A stretch of 64,000 bases of DNA from JBAYST01 sp034932745 (GTDB lineage Bacteria > Bacillota_I > Bacilli_A > RFN20 > CAG-826): contig JAYFOJ010000001.1 of assembly GCA_034932745.1 (NCBI GenBank), positions 1-64,000 on the forward strand, given 5' to 3'. Below are positions 52,056 through 62,050 of this stretch, piece by piece. Numbering within the stretch: the stretch's first letter is position 1; each line of letters begins with the position of its first letter. Under the pieces are notes generated by a model that saw only the letters and a program-made list of their open reading frames with translations, did not search any database and was not told where the DNA came from. Position numbers and translations under genes: made by a program.

Positions 52056-52092
52056 CAAAAAATACTAGGAGTTTGATGTTCGCTCCTAGTAT
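52056..52092 (-). terminator. Terminator after the ABC exporter operon
   Basis: Minus strand ATACTAGGAG - 11 nt - CTCCTAGTAT, a perfect 10-bp stem followed by TTTTTTG. Confidence 0.85.
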
Positions 52093-52122
52093 GTATTGAT
52101 ATTTATCCAGTGAATTGACTTG

Positions 52123-54039
52123 TTATTGACCTTTAGTATCAACAACCAGTTCGGGTTTAGCCATTGGATTAGAACCAGAGAATTGAGCATTATATAAATC
52201 GGCGTAGAATCCGCCTTTTTCTAGTAATTCTTTGTGATTTCCGGCCTCGACGATTTGTCCTTTGTTCATAACAATAATTGTTTTAGCGTTTTTAATCGTC
52301 GACAAACGGTGGGCGATTATAAAGCTAGTTCTATTTACCATCATTTTATTCATCGCATCTTGAATCATCATTTCCGTTCTAGTATCAACAGAAGAAGTCG
52401 CTTCGTCTAGAATCAAAATCTTTGGCTGTGAAACGATGGCACGTGCAATAGTTATTAACTGTCTTTGACCTTGAGAAATATTGGTTCCATCTTCATTTAA
52501 AACGAAATCATATCCTCCAGGGAGAGTGGAAATAAAGTGATGAGCGTGTGCTGCTTCTGCTGCTTCGATTATATCTTGATCGGTCGCTTCTTTTCTCCCG
52601 TATCTAATATTCTCTTTGATAGTCCCATTAAATAGCCATGTGTCTTGCAAAACCATGCCCATAGAACCTCTTAATGCTCGTCTCGAGTAATGTCTAATAT
52701 CGTTATTATCTAAAACAATTGAACCAGCGTCGACATCGTAGAAACGCATAATCAAATTAACGATTGTGGTTTTCCCTGCGCCTGTTGGACCGACAATTGC
52801 GATACTGTCTCCTTTATTAACAATAAGATTCATGTTTTTAATCAATTCTTTGTCTTTTACATAAGAGAAATCGACATTTTTAAAATTAATATTTCCTTCA
52901 ATTGAATCTTCTGAATCGATGCAATCAGCATCTTCTTTTGGTTCTTCAATGGCATCCATTAATTCGTAAATGCGATCAGCAGAAGCCATAACTAATTGAA
53001 TTGTAGAAGCAATCTCGCCAATTTGTTGGAAAGGTTGTTGGAACATTTGCAAATAGGAGAAGAAAATAATGACGGTACCAATTTCTGAAATAGGATTGCT
53101 ACTATTATTAATAATAATGGCGCCGATAACGGATACGGCAACATAACCGACATTGTTAACAAACCTCATCGCTGGGAAAATAAGCGAAGACAACCAGTGT
53201 GACTTCCAGTCGGCCTTTTTCATCCAGTCAGATAACTCATTAAAACGTTTCAGTGAATCTGCCTCTTTGTTAAACAGTTTTACGACTGTAAATCCAGAAT
53301 ACTGTTCTTCAGCATGACCCTCTACTTCTCCGAGTCTAGTTTGATAGGCAATATATTGTTTTTGCGAATTTTTGACAATAACAAAAGTAATGATGATATC
53401 AAGAGGTAAAACCGCCATTACAATTAAAGCTAATTGCCAAGAAACGATAAACATTGCAATGACAACGCCAATAAATAAAGCAATTCCGGATACTGTTTGG
53501 TTGACAATTGTCGACATAGTCGAAGAAATATTGTCGACATCATTGGTGCCTCTAGATAACAATTCACCAACTGTTTTTGAATCAAAATAACTTAAAGGTA
53601 AACGGTCCAATTTCGCTTTTACTTGTTGTCTCATTTCAAAAGCATATTGGGCAGATATCTTTACTACTATCCACTCCGCAAGCCACGAAATAAATGAAGA
53701 TAATGCATAAAAACCAAGTATTACCCCAAATGTCTTCCATAATTCAGTCCATACCACAACGAGGTGATTGGTGGCGTCGAGGACAATATACGTGCCTGCA
53801 AATGTCGTTCCAGATTTAAAGGCGTTTCCAACACCTTGCATATCAAGCGCAAAACCATTAATTAAGTTCTTCAAGAATATTGGTGAAACAACGGCTAAAA
53901 CAGCAGAAATAATAAGAATTAATATAACAAAAATGAAAGCTGGTAGTTGTGGTTTAAATTGACCAATTAACCTCGTAAGGGTCTTCTTAAAGTTCTTTGG
54001 TTTATCTTTGCCGCGTCTACTCATCGGATTGTGTGGCAT
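52123..54039 (-). CDS. ABC exporter, ATPase/permease subunit with consensus ATPase site
   Basis: 638 aa half-transporter: six-TM ABC type 1 domain (about 30-340), then the nucleotide-binding domain with Walker A GPTGAGKTT, signature NISQGQRQ, and Walker B ILILDEATSSVD with the catalytic Glu. It pairs with the upstream half-transporter (1-base overlap, TAATG). The TetR regulator and pair structure suggest multidrug or lipid export; the substrate is unknown. Confidence 0.9.
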   Translation of the reverse strand: MPHNPMSRRGKDKPKNFKKTLTRLIGQFKPQLPAFIFVILILIISAVLAVVSPIFLKNLINGFALDMQGVGNAFKSGTTFAGTYIVLDATNHLVVVWTELWKTFGVILGFYALSSFISWLAEWIVVKISAQYAFEMRQQVKAKLDRLPLSYFDSKTVGELLSRGTNDVDNISSTMSTIVNQTVSGIALFIGVVIAMFIVSWQLALIVMAVLPLDIIITFVIVKNSQKQYIAYQTRLGEVEGHAEEQYSGFTVVKLFNKEADSLKRFNELSDWMKKADWKSHWLSSLIFPAMRFVNNVGYVAVSVIGAIIINNSSNPISEIGTVIIFFSYLQMFQQPFQQIGEIASTIQLVMASADRIYELMDAIEEPKEDADCIDSEDSIEGNINFKNVDFSYVKDKELIKNMNLIVNKGDSIAIVGPTGAGKTTIVNLIMRFYDVDAGSIVLDNNDIRHYSRRALRGSMGMVLQDTWLFNGTIKENIRYGRKEATDQDIIEAAEAAHAHHFISTLPGGYDFVLNEDGTNISQGQRQLITIARAIVSQPKILILDEATSSVDTRTEMMIQDAMNKMMVNRTSFIIAHRLSTIKNAKTIIVMNKGQIVEAGNHKELLEKGGFYADLYNAQFSGSNPMAKPELVVDTKGQ

Positions 54040-55862
54040 TATTCTTCACCTCCTTCATTTGCAGGATGAAGTAATACATTTTTCTTCATCGCTCTAGTCT
54101 TTTTGATATCGTCTTCATCTAATTGAGACATTACGATTTGTTCGTACACTGGACAATTTTCTAGTAAGTCGTCATGTTTGCCTTGGCCTACAATAACGCC
54201 TTCGTTTAACACCAATATATTGTCTGCATCCATGATTGAAGAAACTCTTTGTGCGACGACGATAAATGCGGAATTTTTAATGTATTTTTTAAGTGCCATT
54301 CTCAGTTTTATATCAGTTCTAAAATCCAGAGCAGAGAAAGAATCGTCAAAAATATAGATCTCTGGTTTCTTTACTAGAGCCCTTGCAATTGCCAATCTTT
54401 GTTTTTGTCCACCAGAGAAGTTTTTTCCGCCTTGTGAAACCTCTGATAAAATTCCGTTCTCTTTTTTGCTAACAAAATGCGCTGCTTGTGCAATCTCGAG
54501 AGCCTCATTAAGTTCTTCTTCGGTAGCATTTGGATTTCCATATAAAAGATTATCTTTAATTGTACCAGTGAATAAACGAGCTTGTTGCGGAACAAAACCG
54601 ATTTTATCTCTTAAATCTTTTTGTCGATATTCTTTGACGTTAACGCCATCGACAAGTATTTCGCCAATTGTCGTGTCGTAGAATCTAGGAATGAGATTAA
54701 TAATCGACGATTTGCCACTTCCAGTGGAACCGATTATCGCAGTAGTTTGTCCAGGTTTTGCAGAGAAATTGATATCTTTAAGCGTAGGTTCAGCAGCGCC
54801 AGGAAACGTGAAAGTCACGTGTTTGAATTCGACATTTCCGCGTTCTTTTATTGTCGAAACATCAATTGGAGTGTCGGTATCTTTAATTGATAGTGGAGTA
54901 TCTAAAACCTCCCAAATGCGCTTCGCACATGCTGACGCTCTTGGTAATTGAATAAAAACAATACCGAGCATCAAGAACGACATCATTATGTTCATCGAGT
55001 AACTAGAAATAATCGAAATGTTAGTTATAGTTTCAGCTTGCGCCGCTCCAAATGCTGCGCCATCTAAAATTCCAAAGCCAACAAAGAAAATAGCTAGATA
55101 AGTTATATTGAATACGATATTTATTACTGGGTTAATATAAGAGAATGTTCGGCCTACTTTAATAATGATATTAGTCATGTCTTGGTTTTTCTCTGTAAAA
55201 CGAGCATATTCCTGGTCTTGTTGATTAAAAGCCCGAATAACTCTGACCCCAGTCAATCCCTCTCTTAAAACCATTGTTACGTTATCTAATTTGGTTTGCA
55301 TTTTTAAGAATAATGGCGATGCGACCATGAATGTGACAATAATCGCAATAATGAGAATTGGACTTGTGACTGCAAAGACTAAGGAAATTACTGGATCTGT
55401 GCTAAAAGCTTGTCCAATAGCAATTACCAGCATCACAGGAGAAAAAACCACCGTTCTTTGGAACATCATGTATGTTTCCTTGACTGTATTAATGTCATTT
55501 GTAGTTCTCGTTAGTAACGAAGCTGTTCCAAAACGATCGAATTCGGTAAGAGAGAAATGCATGATTTTGTTAAAAATCTGTTCGCGAATATTTCTTGCGT
55601 AAGTGGCACCTAGAATGGAATTAAGAATGCCTACCACTATCGCAGACGCAATAATCGCCATACAAAGGGCAATCATTTCGCCACCGATGCTTAAAATTTC
55701 TCCAACGCGATCCACCGCTGGATCAGTACTTTGAAGGATTTTTAAAATAGAGCCCATTAAAAGGGGTAAAACTAGTTGCATGTATGCTTGCGCAACCAAA
55801 AGGACCAATATAACGGCGATGGCCCACCACATCTTTTTTGTAAATTTTAGTAATTTAAGCAT
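54039..55862 (-). CDS. ABC exporter, ATPase/permease subunit with degenerate ATPase site
   Basis: 607 aa half-transporter with Walker A GSTGSGKSS, signature NFSGGQKQR and Walker B IYIFDDSFSALD. The catalytic Glu is Asp, which is the hallmark of the degenerate-site partner in heterodimeric exporters such as BmrC or LmrC. That supports a heterodimer with the downstream gene. It overlaps the TetR gene by 8 bp. Confidence 0.9.
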   Translation of the reverse strand: MLKLLKFTKKMWWAIAVILVLLVAQAYMQLVLPLLMGSILKILQSTDPAVDRVGEILSIGGEMIALCMAIIASAIVVGILNSILGATYARNIREQIFNKIMHFSLTEFDRFGTASLLTRTTNDINTVKETYMMFQRTVVFSPVMLVIAIGQAFSTDPVISLVFAVTSPILIIAIIVTFMVASPLFLKMQTKLDNVTMVLREGLTGVRVIRAFNQQDQEYARFTEKNQDMTNIIIKVGRTFSYINPVINIVFNITYLAIFFVGFGILDGAAFGAAQAETITNISIISSYSMNIMMSFLMLGIVFIQLPRASACAKRIWEVLDTPLSIKDTDTPIDVSTIKERGNVEFKHVTFTFPGAAEPTLKDINFSAKPGQTTAIIGSTGSGKSSIINLIPRFYDTTIGEILVDGVNVKEYRQKDLRDKIGFVPQQARLFTGTIKDNLLYGNPNATEEELNEALEIAQAAHFVSKKENGILSEVSQGGKNFSGGQKQRLAIARALVKKPEIYIFDDSFSALDFRTDIKLRMALKKYIKNSAFIVVAQRVSSIMDADNILVLNEGVIVGQGKHDDLLENCPVYEQIVMSQLDEDDIKKTRAMKKNVLLHPANEGGEE

Positions 55863-56472
55863 TCGTGTTTTCCTTTCTAATGAATATATTCATCAATATC
55901 TCCTGACTAGGAGCTTTGAATTCTTTCGCGCCTAAGTATATACGGTTATACGCTAATCCTCTTAAACACGAGAAGAAGACAATCGCGTATTCTCTTGGAT
56001 CACCTTCTTCAAATATCCCTTCTTCTTGTCCTTTTTCGATTGTTTCAATCATTCTGTAAAACAATCGCTCTTTTTTAGGCTTTTTACCATTTAATGGTTC
56101 TGGTATTTTCTTTTGAAAATTATAAGTTAAGAAGAAGAACACGATATACGCTGTGTCATCATCTGATTCCAATCTAGTTAAGTGATAATTGATAATATCT
56201 CGTATGACAAACTTTGGTTTTTGACTGAAATCGATACTCTCGATATTCATTTCCCATTTTGTTTTTATGTATTTCATTAATGAATGAAACAAGTCATCTT
56301 TAGAATTAAAGTAGTGATAAAAAAGACCATGAGAACATTTGGCGTCTTTTGTAATGTCATCAATTGACACTGAGTCGTATCCCCTAAGCGCAAATAAATG
56401 AATCGCGCTATTTAGAATGTCGTTTACTCTTTTTTCTTGTACTTCTTGAAAATCTTCCTTGCTTCTTGGCAT
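55855..56472 (-). CDS. TetR-family repressor of the ABC exporter
   Basis: 205 aa. N-terminal helix-turn-helix: SIDDITKDAKCSHGLFYHYFNSKDDLFHSLM (about 37-67), the classic TetR recognition region with YHYF. The C-terminal ligand domain is not specific enough to name a ligand. First gene of the operon with the two half-transporters; its promoter carries palindromes that fit TetR operators. Confidence 0.9.
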   Translation of the reverse strand: MPRSKEDFQEVQEKRVNDILNSAIHLFALRGYDSVSIDDITKDAKCSHGLFYHYFNSKDDLFHSLMKYIKTKWEMNIESIDFSQKPKFVIRDIINYHLTRLESDDDTAYIVFFFLTYNFQKKIPEPLNGKKPKKERLFYRMIETIEKGQEEGIFEEGDPREYAIVFFSCLRGLAYNRIYLGAKEFKAPSQEILMNIFIRKENTNA

Positions 56473-56484
56473 AAAAACCTTTCG

Positions 56485-56534
56485 TTGACTTGTTAGTCAA
56501 TAAAAGATTGTATCACTAGTGATAGTGATGTCAA
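56485..56534 (-). promoter_or_regulatory. Promoter and operators of the TetR-ABC operon
   Basis: Minus strand -35 TTGACA (56529-56534), 16-bp spacer, -10 TACAAT. Palindrome TATCACTAGTGATA (56511-56524) is inside the spacer and TTGACT-N4-AGTCAA (56485-56500) lies between -10 and the start codon. The latter resembles common TetR-family operators. Confidence 0.75.
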
Positions 56535-56558
56535 TAAACTAGAGTTTACAATATTGTT

Positions 56559-57605
56559 TTATTGGTTAGCTGCTAATCTGCTCTTTTTAATCGATTTAAT
56601 GGACAAGTAATATACAAGAGCGGCCATTCCTACCAAAATTGCAAGCCCAAGAGATAGTTCGGCTTGCCATGGCATAAGATTCGTTGTGCTGGTTTGCCAA
56701 GTTGAGAAATACATGACAATTTTCGAATTATAGAATAGCGAGATAATAGATCCTGCGACGAAGCCAATAATTCCGTAATATGTTAGGACACGTGCTTTTT
56801 CTAAGCAGTATTTAAATAATTTGACGACAGTGAAGAAACCTACTATGAGACCAATGCCAATGAAAACGTAGATTCCGCCAGTATAAAGAACCATATCCCA
56901 GGTTCCGTTTCCCTTTAATACTTCAAGCCAAACATTGATTGTCGATAAAACCGTATCGTAATACCCGAATATTAGTAATAGCATTGAGCCAGAAATGCCT
57001 GGCAGAACAATCGCGATTGCAGTTATTACGCCTACAGGTATCAAAGTAAGATAGAACCACCATTGAATGTGCCCACCAGGAATCCATTGTTTGGTTATTG
57101 GGTCAATATTCATCGCGTTATAGATTAATTCATTAAGAGATCCAAAATGGAATTGGGTAAAAAGACCTGACACAATGCCGATTAATGCTGCGATTAAAGC
57201 GCATACTATCAACACAGTTATATATTTCCTTTTAACAGGTGCGCCCTTGATATTTTCTGTTAATAATGGAAAACCACCGAGAATTGTTCCACATGATAAG
57301 CATGTAAAACCAAAGAAAAACAATTCGGTAGCTTTTAGCGAAAGCCAAGTGCAAGGCAAAAAACCGATTAAAAAACCAAGAATAAGTGGCAATAACGATT
57401 TTAAATTATGCCAAAAATGTTTTTTAAGATTGCTCATGTGATCTAGGTGTCGATCATAAACGCCGAACATAGTGGCTAGTGTTCCGCCACTTCCACCAGG
57501 AATCATCGAGGCGGCACCAATGGCAGCGCCACTACCAAAATCACGAAGGAATTCGCTTTTATTCTGTTTCATAGGGTTTTTCACCTCATCATTTCTTTTA
57601 GACAT
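56559..57605 (-). CDS. DUF368 membrane protein, putative undecaprenyl-phosphate translocase
   Basis: 348 aa, eight or more membrane spans. The two DUF368 repeat motifs are GAASMIPGGSGGTLATMFGVY near the N terminus and VLPGISGSMLLLIFGYYD near residue 200, related by an internal duplication. DUF368 proteins (PopT) have been linked to recycling undecaprenyl phosphate across the membrane. That role fits glmU and ispE nearby but is inferred. An alternative start is the internal Met12. Confidence 0.87.
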   Translation of the reverse strand: MSKRNDEVKNPMKQNKSEFLRDFGSGAAIGAASMIPGGSGGTLATMFGVYDRHLDHMSNLKKHFWHNLKSLLPLILGFLIGFLPCTWLSLKATELFFFGFTCLSCGTILGGFPLLTENIKGAPVKRKYITVLIVCALIAALIGIVSGLFTQFHFGSLNELIYNAMNIDPITKQWIPGGHIQWWFYLTLIPVGVITAIAIVLPGISGSMLLLIFGYYDTVLSTINVWLEVLKGNGTWDMVLYTGGIYVFIGIGLIVGFFTVVKLFKYCLEKARVLTYYGIIGFVAGSIISLFYNSKIVMYFSTWQTSTTNLMPWQAELSLGLAILVGMAALVYYLSIKSIKKSRLAANQ

Positions 57606-57721
57606 TAGAATTATAATATATAAAATTGACTGTCATTTCATTATCTTTCAAATATAGATTTCAGTTTCTTATTATATAAAAATGTCGTTTTATACAAATG
57701 GTAGTCTAGTTTTCTAAATGA

Positions 57722-57727
57722 TATAAT
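57722..57727 (+). promoter_or_regulatory. Promoter -10 of the pth-mfd operon
   Basis: TGATATAAT at 57719-57727 gives an extended -10 element about 18 bases before the pth ATG; no clear -35 was seen. Confidence 0.5.
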
Positions 57728-57744
57728 AGCAAGCGAGGTAAGGA

Positions 57745-58299
57745 ATGAAACTAATAGTTGGACTTGGTAATCCGGGTAAAAAGTACGAAGGAACGCGACA
57801 TAATATGGGATTCATGGTGGCAGATGCATTTGCAGATATCGCCAAAATTGATGTCGATAAAGAAATCTTTAACGGCCTTTTAGGTCGCGGAAAAATCGCG
57901 GACGAAGATATTTTTATCTTTAAACCGACGACTTTTATGAACTTAAGTGGAACAGCGGTTCAACAAGTCGTTCATTACTTCAAAATAGATGTTGCTGATA
58001 TCATCGTCATTTTTGATGATATGGCGCTTCAACCAGGAGAGATACGTTTAAGACTAAGCGGATCTAGTGGCGGACATAAAGGAATTCAAAATATTATTGA
58101 AAACCTCGGTACTGACCAAATAAAAAGAATTCGTATCGGTATTGGAGAACCTCCTGTTGATGGCGCTATCGACTTTGTTCTAGGAAAACCAGTCGATGAA
58201 GAAAAAGAATTGATTAATGGCGCGATTCAAAAAGGTGTTGAAGCATTGAAGGAGGCCTTGAAGTTCAGTTTCAATCGAGCGATGTCGAAGTACAATTAA
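57745..58299 (+). CDS. pth: Peptidyl-tRNA hydrolase
   Basis: 184 aa. Releases tRNA from peptidyl-tRNAs that drop off the ribosome. Motifs: VGLGNPGKKYEGTRHNMGF (catalytic His in TRHN), KPTTFMNLSG, and SSGGHKGIQNII. GAGGTAAGG precedes the ATG. It starts the pth-mfd-rqcP-tilS run, the same order as in Bacillus with some genes missing. Confidence 0.96.
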   Translation: MKLIVGLGNPGKKYEGTRHNMGFMVADAFADIAKIDVDKEIFNGLLGRGKIADEDIFIFKPTTFMNLSGTAVQQVVHYFKIDVADIIVIFDDMALQPGEIRLRLSGSSGGHKGIQNIIENLGTDQIKRIRIGIGEPPVDGAIDFVLGKPVDEEKELINGAIQKGVEALKEALKFSFNRAMSKYN

Positions 58300-58308
58300 G
58301 GGTCTAAA

Positions 58309-61300
58309 ATGAATCTAATCGACAAATTACTTCTTAATAAAAATATACCCCCTCTTCTTAAAGGAAAGGGGTCTTTCGTCATAGATGATATCATGGGATT
58401 TTCCCTGCTAATCGCCACGATTTACAAGAAAACTGGTAAGAGATATACGATTCTTGTCTCCAATCTTTATAAAGCTCAAAAACTATATAGTTTGTTATGC
58501 ACTTTTATCGACGCTAAGAAAATATCCCTTTTCCCGATGGATGAATTAATAAGAGCTGAAGCAATTGCGGAAGGCAAAGAAATGATGGCGCAAAGATTAT
58601 TTTCTTTGTATGCAATTAAAAACAAAGAAGTGGATATATTAATCGTCAATGTCGCTGCAGCCAATCGCTATATGCCTAATCCTAAAATATTTGATCAACA
58701 AATAATCAATTTTAAGGTGGGCACGTCAAAGGACTTCAATGAAATTCGCAAATCATTAATACTATCGGGATATTCTCTTGTAAACAAAATAGATCAATCA
58801 CTACAATTTGCTATAAGAGGAGATATTCTCGATATATTTTCGGTAAATTTACCTAATCCAGTTCGAATTGAATTTTTTGATAATGAAATAGAATCGATTA
58901 GATATTTCGATATTTCCACCCAAATGTCGACAGACAAACTTAGTGAAGTTGAAATACTTCCAGCTTGCGACATGATATTAACGGACGAAGAAGTGAGTCA
59001 AGGTGTTAAGAAAATCGATTCTGTATACAAGAAGGCATTGCTCAACTTACCATCTAGTGTTCAAGATAGATTAGTTCAATTTACAGAAAAAGATATTACA
59101 GATATTATCGAAAGAAATTATACCCCAAGAATTTATAAATATTTTTCTTTTATCACTGAAAATCATTATTCAATTTTTGATTATTGCAAAGATTTTGAAA
59201 AAATCGTTTTTGATGTCCCGCAAGTGCTAAATGAAAACTCATTATTAATCGACGAATCTTGGAATTATCTAGAGGATCTAGTAACCGAAGGAAATATAAT
59301 ACCTGGATTAGAGATTAACCGCGACATTAGTAGAGAAATTAACGATGCATCAATGTTAATGACTTATCCTTTAAAACATTCTTGTGATGATATTGAAATA
59401 AATATTCATAGTGTTCCTTTTTTTGCCAGCAAGGAAAAAGACTCTTTAGACATCATTCATACATATTTGAACGATGGTTATAAAATAATCGTTACACTTT
59501 CGAATAATGAACAGTTAAATGAGACAGAAAAACTTTTAATGGTAGCGGATATTCCATTTACAAAAATGAAAAATATATCCATACCGGATAATAGTAATAT
59601 TGGTCTAGTCTTATATAATCTCGAGCAAGGATGCGTTTTAGAAGATGAAAAAGTTGTCATTTTATCCACAAAAGAACTATTAAACATAAAAACTCGCTCG
59701 ATTAGATACACTAATAAATTCAAAGAAGCCACGATTCTTCGCTCATATGAGGATTTAGAACCAGGCGATTACGTCGTCCACGAATATCAAGGAATTGGTC
59801 AATTTGTGTCGCTTGAGACTTTGGAAGTAGACGGGATTCACAAGGATTTTCTTAAAATTGCATACGCCGGAACAGATGTCCTTTATGTGCCTTTAGATCA
59901 ATTTCAATTAGTAAGAAAATATATGGGCAAAGAGGGACATGCCCCTAAACTTTCAAAACTCCATAGCAAGGATTGGGAAAACACTAAAAAAAGAATTAAA
60001 GAACGCGTTAATGAACTTGCGGAAAGATTAATTCACTTATATACCGAAAGAAGCAAAATTCAAGGATACTCCTTTCAAAAAGACGACGAATTTCAAAAAC
60101 AATTTGAATCTAGTTTCCCTTACAAATTAACAAAAGATCAACAAAAATCACTTGATGAAATTAAAAAAGACATGGAGAGTTCTACTCCAATGGACAGGCT
60201 TTTATGCGGAGATGTTGGTTTTGGAAAAACTGAAGTTGCATTTAGAGCAGCCTTTAAAGCAATTAATAGTGGGAAGCAAGTTGCCATCCTCTGCCCCACC
60301 ACTTTGTTAGCAAGACAACATTTCGAACGAGCAGTAGAAAGATTTGCGCAGTTCGATATTAAGGTTGCTTTGTTCTCGCGTTTAGTAAGCGAAAAACAAG
60401 AAAAAGAATATCTTGAAGGAGTGAGAAACGGAACGATTCATCTTGTTATAGGAACTCATAAATTGTTATCAAAGAAACTGATTTTTAAGGATTTAGGTCT
60501 ACTCATAGTAGATGAAGAACAACGTTTTGGAGTCGAACAAAAGGAAAGAATTAAAGAGTTAAAAACTAATTTGGATGTATTAACCCTTACCGCCACGCCG
60601 ATTCCGAGAACTTTGCAGATTTCTTTGCTCGGTGTTCGAAGTATGTCAATGATTAATACCGCTCCTGAAGATCGGATGCCTGTTCAAACATACGTGGTGC
60701 CATATAAAACAGATGTAATAAAGGAACTTATCGAACGTGAATTAGGAAGAAATGGTCAAGTCTTTTACTTGCACAACAATATTTCGACGCTATATAACAC
60801 TGCCAGTAAATTGCAAAAGCTAGTTCCCGGCGCGACTATCGGCGTTGCTCATGGTCAAATGGACCGCGATAGCGTCGATAGCGCAATGGTTAAATTTTCA
60901 AACAACGAAATAAATCTATTGGTCTGTACTTCGATAATTGAAAATGGAATTGATATACCTAATGCTAATATGATCATTGTCGAAGATTCTGATCGTTACG
61001 GTTTGGCGCAACTTTATCAAATAAAAGGGCGCGTAGGTAGAAGCGATCGCATCGCCTATGCATACCTCATGTATAACGGCAATAAAGTTCTCAACGAAAA
61101 AGCAGAAAAAAGATTGCAAGCAATCAAAGATTTTACAGCTCTTGGAAGTGGATATAAAATAGCTCAACGAGACTTAATGATAAGAGGTGCGGGAGATATT
61201 CTTGGGCCAGATCAAGCAGGCTTTATCGACTCAATTGGTTTGGATATGTATATCAAACTTTTAAACGAGGCCGTTAAAGAAAAACTCACAGGAATTGATC

Positions 61301-61782
61301 AAGAAGAAAAAGTTGAAGCGAATGTTAATTTAGATATTGATGCGTACATACCATCAAATTATGCAAGTAATGTTGATAAAATAGAACTGTACCAGACAAT
61401 CGATGGAACAAAAACGATTGAAGACTTAGCTATAGTCGAAATAAAAATGCGAGATATATACGGTAAAATTCCTAACCCAGTTCACCTATTGTTAAAAAAA
61501 CGAGCAATCGACATTTTATCTTCGACTGCTAAACTCGCTGATATGAGAGTTCTTGGGTCTTATGTCGATATTACATTGGGCAATGATTATTTAAAAATTA
61601 AAGGCGTTGGTAATTTACTATTTGAATCACTAATACCTTTTATTGGCTATACGAAGATTTCATATATACAAAGACAATTTAAAATTCGAATGGATAAAAG
61701 ACGCACTTGGGTTGATGATTTGGAAAATATGCTGAAATGTTTGTCGCAGGTAGTGACAACAAATAATAAAATAGAAGAATAG
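58309..61782 (+). CDS. mfd: Transcription-repair coupling factor
   Basis: 1157 aa. Removes RNA polymerase stalled at DNA damage and recruits UvrA. UvrB-like N-terminal region, RNAP-interaction domain near 480-550 (EPGDYVVHEYQGIGQF), then SF2 translocase with Walker A CGDVGFGKTEVA, DEEQRFG, TATPIPRTLQISLLG and the GRVGRS motif, and a C-terminal domain. AAGGG precedes the ATG. Confidence 0.97.
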   Translation: MNLIDKLLLNKNIPPLLKGKGSFVIDDIMGFSLLIATIYKKTGKRYTILVSNLYKAQKLYSLLCTFIDAKKISLFPMDELIRAEAIAEGKEMMAQRLFSLYAIKNKEVDILIVNVAAANRYMPNPKIFDQQIINFKVGTSKDFNEIRKSLILSGYSLVNKIDQSLQFAIRGDILDIFSVNLPNPVRIEFFDNEIESIRYFDISTQMSTDKLSEVEILPACDMILTDEEVSQGVKKIDSVYKKALLNLPSSVQDRLVQFTEKDITDIIERNYTPRIYKYFSFITENHYSIFDYCKDFEKIVFDVPQVLNENSLLIDESWNYLEDLVTEGNIIPGLEINRDISREINDASMLMTYPLKHSCDDIEINIHSVPFFASKEKDSLDIIHTYLNDGYKIIVTLSNNEQLNETEKLLMVADIPFTKMKNISIPDNSNIGLVLYNLEQGCVLEDEKVVILSTKELLNIKTRSIRYTNKFKEATILRSYEDLEPGDYVVHEYQGIGQFVSLETLEVDGIHKDFLKIAYAGTDVLYVPLDQFQLVRKYMGKEGHAPKLSKLHSKDWENTKKRIKERVNELAERLIHLYTERSKIQGYSFQKDDEFQKQFESSFPYKLTKDQQKSLDEIKKDMESSTPMDRLLCGDVGFGKTEVAFRAAFKAINSGKQVAILCPTTLLARQHFERAVERFAQFDIKVALFSRLVSEKQEKEYLEGVRNGTIHLVIGTHKLLSKKLIFKDLGLLIVDEEQRFGVEQKERIKELKTNLDVLTLTATPIPRTLQISLLGVRSMSMINTAPEDRMPVQTYVVPYKTDVIKELIERELGRNGQVFYLHNNISTLYNTASKLQKLVPGATIGVAHGQMDRDSVDSAMVKFSNNEINLLVCTSIIENGIDIPNANMIIVEDSDRYGLAQLYQIKGRVGRSDRIAYAYLMYNGNKVLNEKAEKRLQAIKDFTALGSGYKIAQRDLMIRGAGDILGPDQAGFIDSIGLDMYIKLLNEAVKEKLTGIDQEEKVEANVNLDIDAYIPSNYASNVDKIELYQTIDGTKTIEDLAIVEIKMRDIYGKIPNPVHLLLKKRAIDILSSTAKLADMRVLGSYVDITLGNDYLKIKGVGNLLFESLIPFIGYTKISYIQRQFKIRMDKRRTWVDDLENMLKCLSQVVTTNNKIEE

Positions 61783-61789
61783 GTTATAT

Positions 61790-62050
61790 ATGAGAGTAGA
61801 CTTGTATTTGAAATATACTAGGCTTGTTCCAAGAAGAATTTTAGGCAAATCACTTATCGAGGGTGGGAATGTTTTAATTAACGATAAGGTTGCAAAACCC
61901 TCATCTCAGGTTAAAAACGAGGATTGTCTAACGATATATTTAGATGATATGACATTAGTGATTGAAGTTGCGATTACTAAAGAAGGAAACAAGATCATAG
62001 TCGGCGGAAAGCTCATTGATAAAAAAGAAAAGGGAATATCGAAATGCTGA
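61790..62050 (+). CDS. rqcP: S4-domain protein RqcP (YabO/Hsp15-like)
   Basis: 86 aa with one S4 domain (MRVDLYLKYTRLVPRRILGKSLIEGGNVLIN). In B. subtilis RqcP supports poly-Ala tailing with RqcH in ribosome quality control. Located between mfd and tilS as expected. AGGTTA precedes the ATG; it overlaps tilS by 7 bp. Confidence 0.92.
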   Translation: MRVDLYLKYTRLVPRRILGKSLIEGGNVLINDKVAKPSSQVKNEDCLTIYLDDMTLVIEVAITKEGNKIIVGGKLIDKKEKGISKC

